Below, in pieces: positions 1 to 7,646 of a stretch of 56,533 nt of DNA. A model generated the notes under the pieces. That model saw nothing but the letters and a program-made list of their open reading frames with translations, was not told where the DNA came from and ran no database searches. The number at the start of each line of letters is the position of its first letter. Positions within the stretch are counted from its first letter, which is position 1. Source of the DNA: an uncultured Schlesneria sp. (GTDB lineage Bacteria > Planctomycetota > Planctomycetia > Planctomycetales > Planctomycetaceae); contig CAIULL010000021.1 of NCBI GenBank assembly GCA_903899985.1, forward strand, positions 1-56,533. The letters run 5' to 3'. A program made the translations under genes and the position numbers.

Positions 1-126
1 GATTCGAAGCCAATGTCTCCACCTTCCAAGGCATCGTTCGCACCCTCATAAAAGAAAGCCAAACAATAACCACTTGGTGTTACCCATGTCCCCGAACAAC
101 TGTTACCTTTGTCTCCAGTCTATACA

Positions 127-263
127 GCGGACGGTCAAGCAGTGGCACAAAGATTGGGAATCCGCGTCATGTGCCACTGCTTCGGAGTCTTCGGAGAAGC
201 AGAGTCTTCGCTTTCCTTCGATCGAAGAGCACTGCTTGACCGCGGACGGTCAAGCAGTGGCAC
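127..263. repeat. Short direct and inverted repeats with a perfect 13-bp hairpin
   Basis: A 22-base unit ending in AAGCAGTGGCAC occurs at about 127-148 and again at about 242-263. The second copy is the right half of a perfect hairpin: arm 230-242 (CACTGCTTGACCG), four-base loop, arm 247-259 (CGGTCAAGCAGTG). A third related piece, GTGCCACTGCTTC, lies at 172-184 in inverted orientation to the first copy. The rest of 1-277 shows no gene with a start, ribosome site and sensible protein. The layout resembles REP- or MITE-like dispersed elements of planctomycete chromosomes; that link is from memory and not tested. It lies just beyond the 3' end of the minus-strand AAA ATPase gene, so the hairpin could also help end that transcript. 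Confidence 0.6.
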
Positions 264-277
264 CTCCTTACTGCAAA

Positions 278-3200
278 TTAGATGACTAACCGGTGAGCTG
301 TGTAACCACTCGATAATTGCTGGCTCGCAATTTCTAGCAGGTGTTCGTGGTGTGTGAAAAAGATGACCTGTCGCTGCTGACCGACGCGTGCCAGAATTCG
401 CAGCGCCGCCGCAGCGCGAGCGTCGTCGAACTGGATCAAAATGTCATCGATGATCAACGGTAATTCGCATCGAGGTGCGGTCTCTAATTGCAGCGTTGCC
501 AGTCTGAGGGCGAGGTACAGTTGGTCGCACGTTCCTTCGCTCATTCCGTTGACGGTAACACCTTCACGACTTCCGGGTCTGATTCCAACGAGGACCGGGC
601 GATAACTGTCGTCTTCGTCGACACGCAGCCCTTCAAACGATCCCAGTGTCAGCTCGCGGAAAAACTCACTGGCAATTGACAGGACAGGTCCACGAGTTCT
701 TTCGCGATACCGCTCAATCGATGAATGCAAGATACAACTTGCCAGTTTGAAACGGACATAAGTCTCGGCATCGGAACGCATTTGAGCCAGCGTCTGTTGC
801 CGTAATTCTTCGGCGACGGCACCCGTTTCGCCTCCATCCATCTGGCTTAGTTTTTCGAGGATTCCGCCCAGCTGCTGATTGAGCCGATCGCGGTCCGCAG
901 TCAAACGATTGATTTCAAGCTCCAGTCCACGCACTTGTTCTGTCAGGGATTCAAACGACTGCTGGCGGACATGTTCGACAAATTGATTCACAGGCTCGGC
1001 GAGGGACAGCTCTGTCAGTCGAACACGAAGTCGTTCCCGTTTCGTTTCAAGTGCATTTCGATCCGCAAAACGTTTCTCGACAGCCTCCAATTCTTGAAAC
1101 AGCAGATCAAGTGAGTTTGCGTCATCCGCTGCGATTGTTTCCCTGTTGGGATGCAAGATTTCTGCTGCCTGGCAGAGCTCAACCATCAGGCGCTTTCCCG
1201 ACGCTCGCGACTCGTGTGCGAGAGCGAGTTGCTGTTCTGCTTGTGACTTTTTCGCCTGATGCTTGTTTCGGGCCGCTTCGTCGCGTTGACCGACCATCAT
1301 TCGGTCACGAAGCGTCGCGACCGCGCCACTGACTTCGGTGTTTAAGAGATCTGGGGCAACGTCCTGACAAAGTAATTTCACTTTCATTGTCAGTCGTTCG
1401 AGATCCGCATCGATTCCCGAGATCCGATTGTGAAATTGTTCCGCTTGGCGTTGATGGTCCGTCAGTTCGATCAAAGTCTCGATCAAAGTTGCCGCCGTAT
1501 CGGTTGATGAATCAGGAGGAAGTCCCAATTCGCACATCACGGCGGCCCAGTCAGACTTCCACTGGTTCAGAGCGTTTTCTGCTGCGGTGACTTGATCCAC
1601 TGATTTCGAGAGTTCCCGATTCCACCGCGTAATGGACTCGGTTGTTTCCTTCCTGAGCTGTTGTGCAGACTCGAGTTTCTGTAGACGCCCTTCGGCAAGT
1701 GCAATCAACTCTTTGAGAGTCATTTCGGTTTTGGAACTCGATTCGATGTCCATCAGCTTGCTGAGTGCATCGACGTTTTCCTGAATTCGATTGGCGAGTG
1801 AATTCGCTTCTTGCTCGCATCGCCGGATGTGGGTTTCGAGCTGCAGCAGCGTTTCGCGTTGGGCGAACCACGCCTGTGTTTCGTTTGGCAAAGGGGCTTT
1901 CGCACCCACAGACCGCCACTCCAACTGCCAGTTGTGTTGAAGAGCAAGGCGTTCCGTTTCCAGTTCCGCGATGCGGTTCTTCGCTTCTTGCCGGCGCACT
2001 TCATTCGTTTCCAGGTCAGCCACTTCTTCCGCGAGTTGAGCCACGCGGTCGGCGTCGTTTCGCAGTCGGTCAGCAATCAAATCCGCATCATTGATCAGCC
2101 GTTCAAATTCATCAATCAGTCTCGCCTCAGGAACCAGGTTATTCGAGACATTCTCGCGAATTTCTGACCAGACTTCGGCACGGCGGTTCCGTACCTTTGC
2201 TAAATCCGCTTCCGTGGGTAGCTGGAATTCGCTGCGAAGTTTTTCGATTGTTTGACAAAGTTTCTTTTGTTCGATGTCGAACTCAGTCAGTCGCGAGCCG
2301 AGCATTAATTGCTCGGCCTGGTTCGCTCGAAAGCCCCCCTCCATTTGTTTCAGCAGATTGGGATCCGGGGGGTTAACGGAGGCGAGTTCGGAAATCGAGT
2401 TGATCTCAAGTCCGAATCTGGCAATTTGTTGACGTGCATCTTCCTGCATCGCCGCCATCTCTTCGCGGACAAGAGCGAGCCGAGCAGTTAGATCGCCATC
2501 GCTTTGAGCTTTTCGCAGAAGATTTCGAAAAGCTTCGAACGGGCGATCTTCGGGGATTGATTTCAATGACTCTTGAAGTTCATCAAGTTGAGCCGTAATT
2601 CGACTGCGCAGAATGGTTGCCTGTTCCAGTGATTGTTGCAGGCCAGTCTGCTGTCGGCCCAATTGGCCGAGCCGAGTTCGGAAGCTTCGATCAAGGATTG
2701 CCGCCGAATCAGGCGTTTGATTTGTCGAAGTGGGTATTGACTGAATTAGTTCTCGAATCGACCCGTGATGACGATCACGATCTTCAACAAGTTTCTGACG
2801 ATCAAGAAGTCCTTTTTCGCAAGCACCCCATTCGGTAACGAGGCTGGAAATCTCGTCGGAACGACTCATTAATCCTTGCGGCTGGGCCAGTTTTTCAAGC
2901 TCGTTCTGTGCGAGCTGAATGGCTTCCGCTGCCGCCTGCTCATGAATGCTGTGCTGTTTGAGTAACAGCATGGCCTGCTGTCGTTTGGCGTTGAAGTCAG
3001 GACCAAGGTCCGGGATTGAGCCCAGTTGCACGAGCTCTTTCTCGATCGAATCGAGTTCTTGAACGAGAGGCCAGGCGAGTTTCCAACGCTTTAGTCGATC
3101 ACGATCATTCGTCTGTTTTGTCAGATTGGCTGAAACCTCTTCAAGCCGATGCAGCGTCTCCTGGCGAATCCGATCTGCTTCTTCCCATTCCGTCACGGAC

Positions 3201-3796
3201 AGCAGTTTTTCACGCAGCTTTTCTTTTTGTTCCTGCAATACGGCGATCGACTGATTCAATCGCTGTTTCTTGCCTTGCGGTTTAAAGATCTCTGCGGCAT
3301 CGTCAACAAGCTTCTTTTTCACCGCGTTCAAATCCGTGACGCCTGAACCTGTCGCAAACAGGATGTCACCCAGATCACCACTTCCCGTGGCAATCTGGTG
3401 GCCTCCTTGAACCAACTGTTCGTAGTCAATTCCGTATCGTTGCCGGAACGTCGTTTCATCAATTCCGACAAGCAATTCGTTCCAGCGATTGGGGTCGATA
3501 ATTGCGTCATCGTCTCCCGCTCGAAGCGAATCCTTGCGCGTCTTGCGCCGGATCACTTCGAGTTCGTCACAGAAACCATTCGATACGACTCCACCGATGC
3601 GAAGATTCGGATTCGAATGGACAAAGTTGTCGTCCGTGCGTTCGTCAAATCCGAATAACAGCTGGCGAATGGCTCGCAGCGTCGTGCTCTTACCCGCTTC
3701 ATTCGGCCCGTACACCAGATGAAAACCACGACCCAGGTTCAGCCGGACATCGGTGAATTTCCCATAGGCAATCAAATCCAGTCTCGAAAGCCACAT
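278..3796 (-). CDS. YhaN/Rad50-like AAA ATPase (SMC-type coiled coil)
   Basis: Large SbcC/Rad50-family ATPase of the YhaN type, probably acting with a nuclease on DNA ends. Residues 1-38 carry the family opening (RLDLIAYGKF) and the Walker A motif GPNEAGKST at 30-38. A long central region rich in Glu, Gln, Leu and Arg is coiled coil. Near the C-terminus are the ABC signature (GMSEGTCDQLYLALRLA) and Walker B (LPLIIDDILIQFDD). The length of about 1172 aa fits the family. The ATG at 3796 is preferred because YhaN proteins begin directly with this beta strand; GTG 3820 and ATG 3817 lie upstream in frame. It is probably the last gene of a run with the CysQ-like and Ldh-like genes. The Mre11/SbcD-like nuclease that often accompanies this family is not among its neighbours in the window. 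The exact DNA substrate is unknown. Confidence 0.9.
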   Translation of the reverse strand: MWLSRLDLIAYGKFTDVRLNLGRGFHLVYGPNEAGKSTTLRAIRQLLFGFDERTDDNFVHSNPNLRIGGVVSNGFCDELEVIRRKTRKDSLRAGDDDAIIDPNRWNELLVGIDETTFRQRYGIDYEQLVQGGHQIATGSGDLGDILFATGSGVTDLNAVKKKLVDDAAEIFKPQGKKQRLNQSIAVLQEQKEKLREKLLSVTEWEEADRIRQETLHRLEEVSANLTKQTNDRDRLKRWKLAWPLVQELDSIEKELVQLGSIPDLGPDFNAKRQQAMLLLKQHSIHEQAAAEAIQLAQNELEKLAQPQGLMSRSDEISSLVTEWGACEKGLLDRQKLVEDRDRHHGSIRELIQSIPTSTNQTPDSAAILDRSFRTRLGQLGRQQTGLQQSLEQATILRSRITAQLDELQESLKSIPEDRPFEAFRNLLRKAQSDGDLTARLALVREEMAAMQEDARQQIARFGLEINSISELASVNPPDPNLLKQMEGGFRANQAEQLMLGSRLTEFDIEQKKLCQTIEKLRSEFQLPTEADLAKVRNRRAEVWSEIRENVSNNLVPEARLIDEFERLINDADLIADRLRNDADRVAQLAEEVADLETNEVRRQEAKNRIAELETERLALQHNWQLEWRSVGAKAPLPNETQAWFAQRETLLQLETHIRRCEQEANSLANRIQENVDALSKLMDIESSSKTEMTLKELIALAEGRLQKLESAQQLRKETTESITRWNRELSKSVDQVTAAENALNQWKSDWAAVMCELGLPPDSSTDTAATLIETLIELTDHQRQAEQFHNRISGIDADLERLTMKVKLLCQDVAPDLLNTEVSGAVATLRDRMMVGQRDEAARNKHQAKKSQAEQQLALAHESRASGKRLMVELCQAAEILHPNRETIAADDANSLDLLFQELEAVEKRFADRNALETKRERLRVRLTELSLAEPVNQFVEHVRQQSFESLTEQVRGLELEINRLTADRDRLNQQLGGILEKLSQMDGGETGAVAEELRQQTLAQMRSDAETYVRFKLASCILHSSIERYRERTRGPVLSIASEFFRELTLGSFEGLRVDEDDSYRPVLVGIRPGSREGVTVNGMSEGTCDQLYLALRLATLQLETAPRCELPLIIDDILIQFDDARAAAALRILARVGQQRQVIFFTHHEHLLEIASQQLSSGYTAHRLVI

Positions 3797-3877
3797 ACTG
3801 CATTCGCCTTGGGACATCACAGATCGTGATGAAAAATAGTGGGTCAGACTAAGGCCTGGGAATGTGTCGTCCGAGAT

Positions 3878-4864
3878 TTACTTCACTGATGCGGCAACCG
3901 ATTCCGCCGTTCCAAGAACTGCGGCATGTAACGGGCCATTCGTGACGATGATGCCGCGATTTTCTCGAAGTTCATGACCGTGAGAGAAATCAAGAGGTTT
4001 GCCCTGGAGGTCCGTCACGGTACCGCCGGCTTCGGTTACAATGAGAACTCCCCCCGCGTGGTCCCAGACCTTTTCGAAATAGCCTGTCTTGGCGGGAAGG
4101 CGCAGGTAAACATCCGCTTCTCCCGCAGCCACCATCGCATACTTGGCCTGACTGTCCATTCGTACGGGGGCTGCTTTAATTCCAAGCTTTTCAGCGATTG
4201 TCGCGGATTCATTATGAGAGCTGTGGCTTGACTCAAACGATTCACAAAATCGGGCTGAGGTCGGGTCATTCAATTCCGTGACATGGATTCTTCGTGGTTC
4301 AGATTCTGCATCCAATCGCAGTGCGAAAGTTCCGTGACCCCGGACGGCATAAAATAAAGAATCGCCACTTTGGTTTCTCGTACCCAGATTAGGGCAGGCG
4401 AGAATTCCAATCTGGATTTGACCATCAACAATCAGCGCGAGTGAGATGGCGTACTGATCCCGACGAAGAAACCCTTTGGTCCCATCGATCGGGTCCAGCG
4501 TCCAGAATCGAGGCGAGAAGTGCTTGGCACCCCCTCGATCGATCCAGTTACGGATTTCGTTCTGCGATGCGTCACGATAGTGGTTGCAGATTAAGGAGTG
4601 AATCTCTTGGAGAAAGTGCTCATTCTCGGGTTGATGAAGTGCCAGGGCATCTTCTTCCGCGATGACGGGATCATCCGGAAACGCCTCACCAATGGCGTGA
4701 CAGACAACCGCCTGGCTGGCAAAGTCAGCAACCGTGACCGGGCTGTTATCTTTTTTGTCCAGAACTTCAGGCGTGATTGCCACTTGAACAACTCGGCAAA
4801 TTCTGGCGGCTTTTCTGACCGCATCCAGGCCAACTTTCAGTTCTTCGGCATAAGTATTGGACAT
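3878..4864 (-). CDS. 3'(2'),5'-bisphosphate nucleotidase, CysQ/HAL2-like
   Basis: Member of the Mg-dependent inositol monophosphatase superfamily. The metal site is visible: acidic VIAEED, then LDPIDGTKGF, then WDHAGG near the C-terminus. The TKGF ending of the central motif and the roughly 330-aa length favour the HAL2/CysQ branch, which removes the 3' phosphate from PAP or PAPS in sulfur assimilation, over plain inositol monophosphatase. The ATG at 4864 (MSNTYAEEL) is preferred; a GTG five codons upstream (4879) is possible. The gene sits about 35 bases downstream of the Ldh-like gene and about 80 bases upstream of the AAA ATPase, all on the minus strand, so a shared transcript is likely. 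No sulfur-assimilation gene is adjacent, so the substrate is inferred from family only. Confidence 0.88.
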   Translation of the reverse strand: MSNTYAEELKVGLDAVRKAARICRVVQVAITPEVLDKKDNSPVTVADFASQAVVCHAIGEAFPDDPVIAEEDALALHQPENEHFLQEIHSLICNHYRDASQNEIRNWIDRGGAKHFSPRFWTLDPIDGTKGFLRRDQYAISLALIVDGQIQIGILACPNLGTRNQSGDSLFYAVRGHGTFALRLDAESEPRRIHVTELNDPTSARFCESFESSHSSHNESATIAEKLGIKAAPVRMDSQAKYAMVAAGEADVYLRLPAKTGYFEKVWDHAGGVLIVTEAGGTVTDLQGKPLDFSHGHELRENRGIIVTNGPLHAAVLGTAESVAASVK

Positions 4865-4899
4865 GTGGAAAAGTCTCACTGAACGTTGTTCAAAATTTT

Positions 4900-5955
4900 T
4901 TAGACAGCGGGAACAGCAACCTTCAGCTGCGTCGCAAGGTCGACAAGTGCTTTCCAGTTCCCGTCATCAAGCGGGATTCCCGTAGCACTTCGACTCGCGA
5001 GTGTTCGCCGCTCGGGATCGCCAGGCAGCGTGACGTCATTAACGCCATCGATTCGAGGGACGTCTCGCACATACGTTTCCAGTTGTCCGACTTCTCCCAG
5101 CAGATGTTGTGAACCACCGAAGAATTCGGGATTCATCACCCAGAAAACGGCGCAATTTCCAAGCGGCGGAGGTGGATTAGGAAAAGCACATTGACCGCCA
5201 GAAAACCCACCCGCCAGCATCTCAATCATGAAGGCGAGACCAAAGCCTTTATAGGCCTGGTCGCCACCCAGTGGCAGGATCGTCCCTGGTGGATTTCCAT
5301 AAAGTTGATTCGGGTCCGTTGTTGGCTTGCCGTCAGGATCGAGAATCCAACCGAGAGGCACTGGTTGTCCGGCAATCTTTTTGACGCGCACTTTCCCCTC
5401 TGCCGTCGCACTCGTCCCGATGTCGAAAATAAACGGACCATTGGCACCGCCCGGTACGCCAATACAAATCGGGTTTGTACCCAACCGAGGTCGTTTACCT
5501 CCGACGGGCGCGACACGCTGTGCGGCCCCCTGATTGTTGGCGATGACAATTGCAGTCAGGCCTTGAGAAGCAGCCATTTCTGCGTATTCACCCAGGCGGC
5601 CAATGTGGCAGGCGCGGCGGAGTGTTCCGCAGGCAATCGCCGACGTCTGACATTTGGAGATCAGTCTTCGCATCAGATCTTGCGACAGGACCTGGCCAAG
5701 TCCCCAACTTCCGTCACAAACCAGGGAACTGGGCGATTCTTTCTCGACGGTTAACGTTGCATGCGGATTAAGCGTTCCGTCCAGGACCTTGCCAATATAG
5801 AACGGGATTCGCATGACGCCGTGAGAATCGTGTCCCCGCAGATTTGCATCGACAAGACTTTTCGCAACGAGGCTTGCTTCTGCTTGATTCACACCGGCGG
5901 CAGCAAACAGAGCTGTGGAAAACTGAGTCAAAACGGCATCGTTCAGAACTGGCAA
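4900..5955 (-). CDS. Ldh family (malate/L-lactate/ureidoglycolate-type) NAD(P)-dependent oxidoreductase
   Basis: A 351-aa soluble enzyme of the Ldh_2 family, which uses an NAD(P) fold unrelated to classical LDH and reduces or oxidises 2-hydroxyacids such as malate, sulfolactate or ureidoglycolate. Recognisable segments are RGHDSHGVMRIPFY near residue 40, the nucleotide region GTNPICIGVPGG near 185, FDIGTSATAEGKVR, and the late AYKGFGLAFMIEMLAGGFSGG-type motif. The start codon is TTG at 5955 (LPVLNDAV read as Met), supported by a GAGGTG ribosome site about six bases upstream. It is the first gene of the apparent minus-strand run. Substrate cannot be assigned from sequence. Confidence 0.87.
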   Translation of the reverse strand: MPVLNDAVLTQFSTALFAAAGVNQAEASLVAKSLVDANLRGHDSHGVMRIPFYIGKVLDGTLNPHATLTVEKESPSSLVCDGSWGLGQVLSQDLMRRLISKCQTSAIACGTLRRACHIGRLGEYAEMAASQGLTAIVIANNQGAAQRVAPVGGKRPRLGTNPICIGVPGGANGPFIFDIGTSATAEGKVRVKKIAGQPVPLGWILDPDGKPTTDPNQLYGNPPGTILPLGGDQAYKGFGLAFMIEMLAGGFSGGQCAFPNPPPPLGNCAVFWVMNPEFFGGSQHLLGEVGQLETYVRDVPRIDGVNDVTLPGDPERRTLASRSATGIPLDDGNWKALVDLATQLKVAVPAV

Positions 5956-6936
5956 CGTGGCACCTCAAATTCAAAGTGTCAGAAAATCATCTCCGCAAGG
6001 ACCGAGACTGTAACAGACCGGATAGCATGGGCAAAAGTCAGCGATTATGAGCAAAATCACCCGGCACCCTCAGGATGGTCGCAGAGTCCTGATGAGTTGC
6101 CGCCGGAGTTGTTCAGATGAACACGGATTAATGGATAGTAGGCTGCGCGCTGGTGTGCACGCTCGTCGGCCGGCCCAAAGGGCGATAGTTGATAATTCCG
6201 ACTTTCAGTCGGTGCGGCTTCCATTCATGTCACGTTGGAGACGTAAGGATTCGATCGCGTGTGTATCCGAGCCGTCAGGGCGGATGACCTGGGCGTGGCG
6301 TTTATCCTTTAGGATTTTTCGCGTAGACCGTTTTCATCCTTTCCAAGTCGCTCCAATATCGTTCATGGGTGTACCCGAACGGGATCGATTCGCCGTTACA
6401 GAACCAGGCTGCCGGCGTTGCCACATCTCGTGGAGCTTTTTTGAAACAATTCAATTTCCGTGACGACGCCGAGACGGGCACGGCCTTGTGTCTTAATGGA
6501 ATTGTGACAGGAAGCCTGTCACCCCAGATTTTTTGCGGAAGGTCGAACACGAAAAGGTTATTGGTGATTTTCTGGTCAGTTGGCAGATTACTTGTCAACA
6601 ACGGGAAATCGTTTTCAATGGCATCGACTGATGCGTGTGTACTGATGTCACGCGAAATCAAGCTGTACGCCGCAAGGATCATGTTAAGATTCATGAAATA
6701 TGATGATTCGTCTCAAAAACTGTTTGACCGAGCCTTAACTCGGGAATACTGTTGATGGAACGATGCAATCCAAACGAGTTGCGAGCGACGACCGCTCAAA
6801 TGGCGTTTCGGTTGACGCAACTCGGAACTGTTTGAACGGAGTTATTCAGGTTTTGATATGGCAACTTTGGCGTGAGAGGAACGAGCGTCAAAGCATTGAT
6901 AATGGCCACCTGTGTAACCTGAAGGAATTTTGAGAG
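5956..6936. other. Roughly 1-kb region without a convincing gene
   Basis: This stretch separates the minus-strand Ldh gene from the plus-strand ATPase cluster, so it should hold two divergent promoters. Open frames here (for example about 6302-6694 minus and 6369-6755 plus) overlap each other, lack good ribosome sites and have no recognisable domain. They could be decayed remnants. The only clear structure is the hairpin at 6504-6522. The ribosome site for the 6937 gene (AAGGA, 6923-6927) lies at the right edge. Confidence 0.5.
6504..6535 (+). terminator. Hairpin with downstream T run, possible terminator
   Basis: Perfect 8-bp arms GTGACAGG (6504-6511) and CCTGTCAC (6515-6522) around a three-base loop, followed after a few bases by a run of six T. 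The geometry suggests a rho-independent terminator on the plus strand, although no plus-strand gene precedes it. It may instead be a copy of a dispersed palindrome. Confidence 0.35.
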
Positions 6937-7347
6937 ATGTCGAACGAAACCTCCCCTGAGACAAAAGCCTTTATGGCGGATATCGCTGATAAATTCGAAT
7001 CTGTCGCATCAAATCTCGAAGCCGGCGTCGGTTCGACCAGCGCTGCGGTCGATGGATGGACGAGCAAATACGTCAGTGCCAACTTTGCGAGCAAGCTGGC
7101 CTATACCGCTTGCTACGCGTTTTCTTATGGCGTCTGCTTCCCCGTTTTCGTCGCCTGTCACTACATTCCCAAAAACAACAGTTTGGTGGATGGGCTGGTG
7201 GATGGCGGTGCGTATGCGAACACTCAGGTCGACGAATTCATAAAAAAAGCAAAAGCGGGTCGTCTTGCTCGCAAAGAGCGAGATCCCATGTCGAGTGAGT
7301 ACTCGGAAATCGCGGAAGACGGTGCAGGAGCGCTTGAATTAACTTGA
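6937..7347 (+). CDS. Small conserved protein, paralogue of the 14814 gene; ATPase-cluster member
   Basis: A 136-aa protein of unrecognised family. Its core, residues about 48-95, shares with the product of 14814-15128 the pattern AY..SYGV.FPV.......IP.NN.LV.GLVDG...A, so the two are paralogues bracketing the ATPase cluster. The N-terminus is acidic and helical; the middle (FSYGVCFPVFVACHY) is hydrophobic enough for a membrane-dipping segment, and the C-terminus is Lys/Arg-rich. The ATG is preceded by AAGGAATTTTGAGAG, a fair ribosome site. As first gene of the run it probably follows the cluster promoter. Function is unknown; a role as a small membrane-associated accessory of a metal compartment or pump is inference from context only. 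Confidence 0.75.
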   Translation: MSNETSPETKAFMADIADKFESVASNLEAGVGSTSAAVDGWTSKYVSANFASKLAYTACYAFSYGVCFPVFVACHYIPKNNSLVDGLVDGGAYANTQVDEFIKKAKAGRLARKERDPMSSEYSEIAEDGAGALELT

Positions 7348-7646
7348 TTTTTAGGGTGATTTAAGAATTGTGGTACGCTTTGTGCGTACTGTAGTTGACG
7401 ACCCATCTCACAAGTTTTCGTCATTCCCCATGAGGGAAATTTGTGTCACGAAGGAAGGGAAATTCGAGAGGTCTGCTCGGATTTCCATCTGTCGTGGAAT
7501 TGCAGAACGCAAGTTGCGTTTTGTCCGAGAGTGCTGCTCCAGAAGATGCACGGATGCATGACCGCTGCCAGCCGATTTGTGGAGGGTTCTACAAATCCGA
7601 ATGGGATTCGGCGTCATTGAAGTTTGCATGTTTTGGAGTTGTCGAA

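Noticed and set aside
6302-6755. Overlapping frames on both strands in the 5956-6936 gap
   Set aside because: Neither has a ribosome site or known domain, and they overlap each other; at most a decayed remnant.
7443-7646. N-terminal extension of the metal ATPase from GTG 7443
   Set aside because: Composition is not protein-like, and the ATG at 7647 has a better ribosome site.
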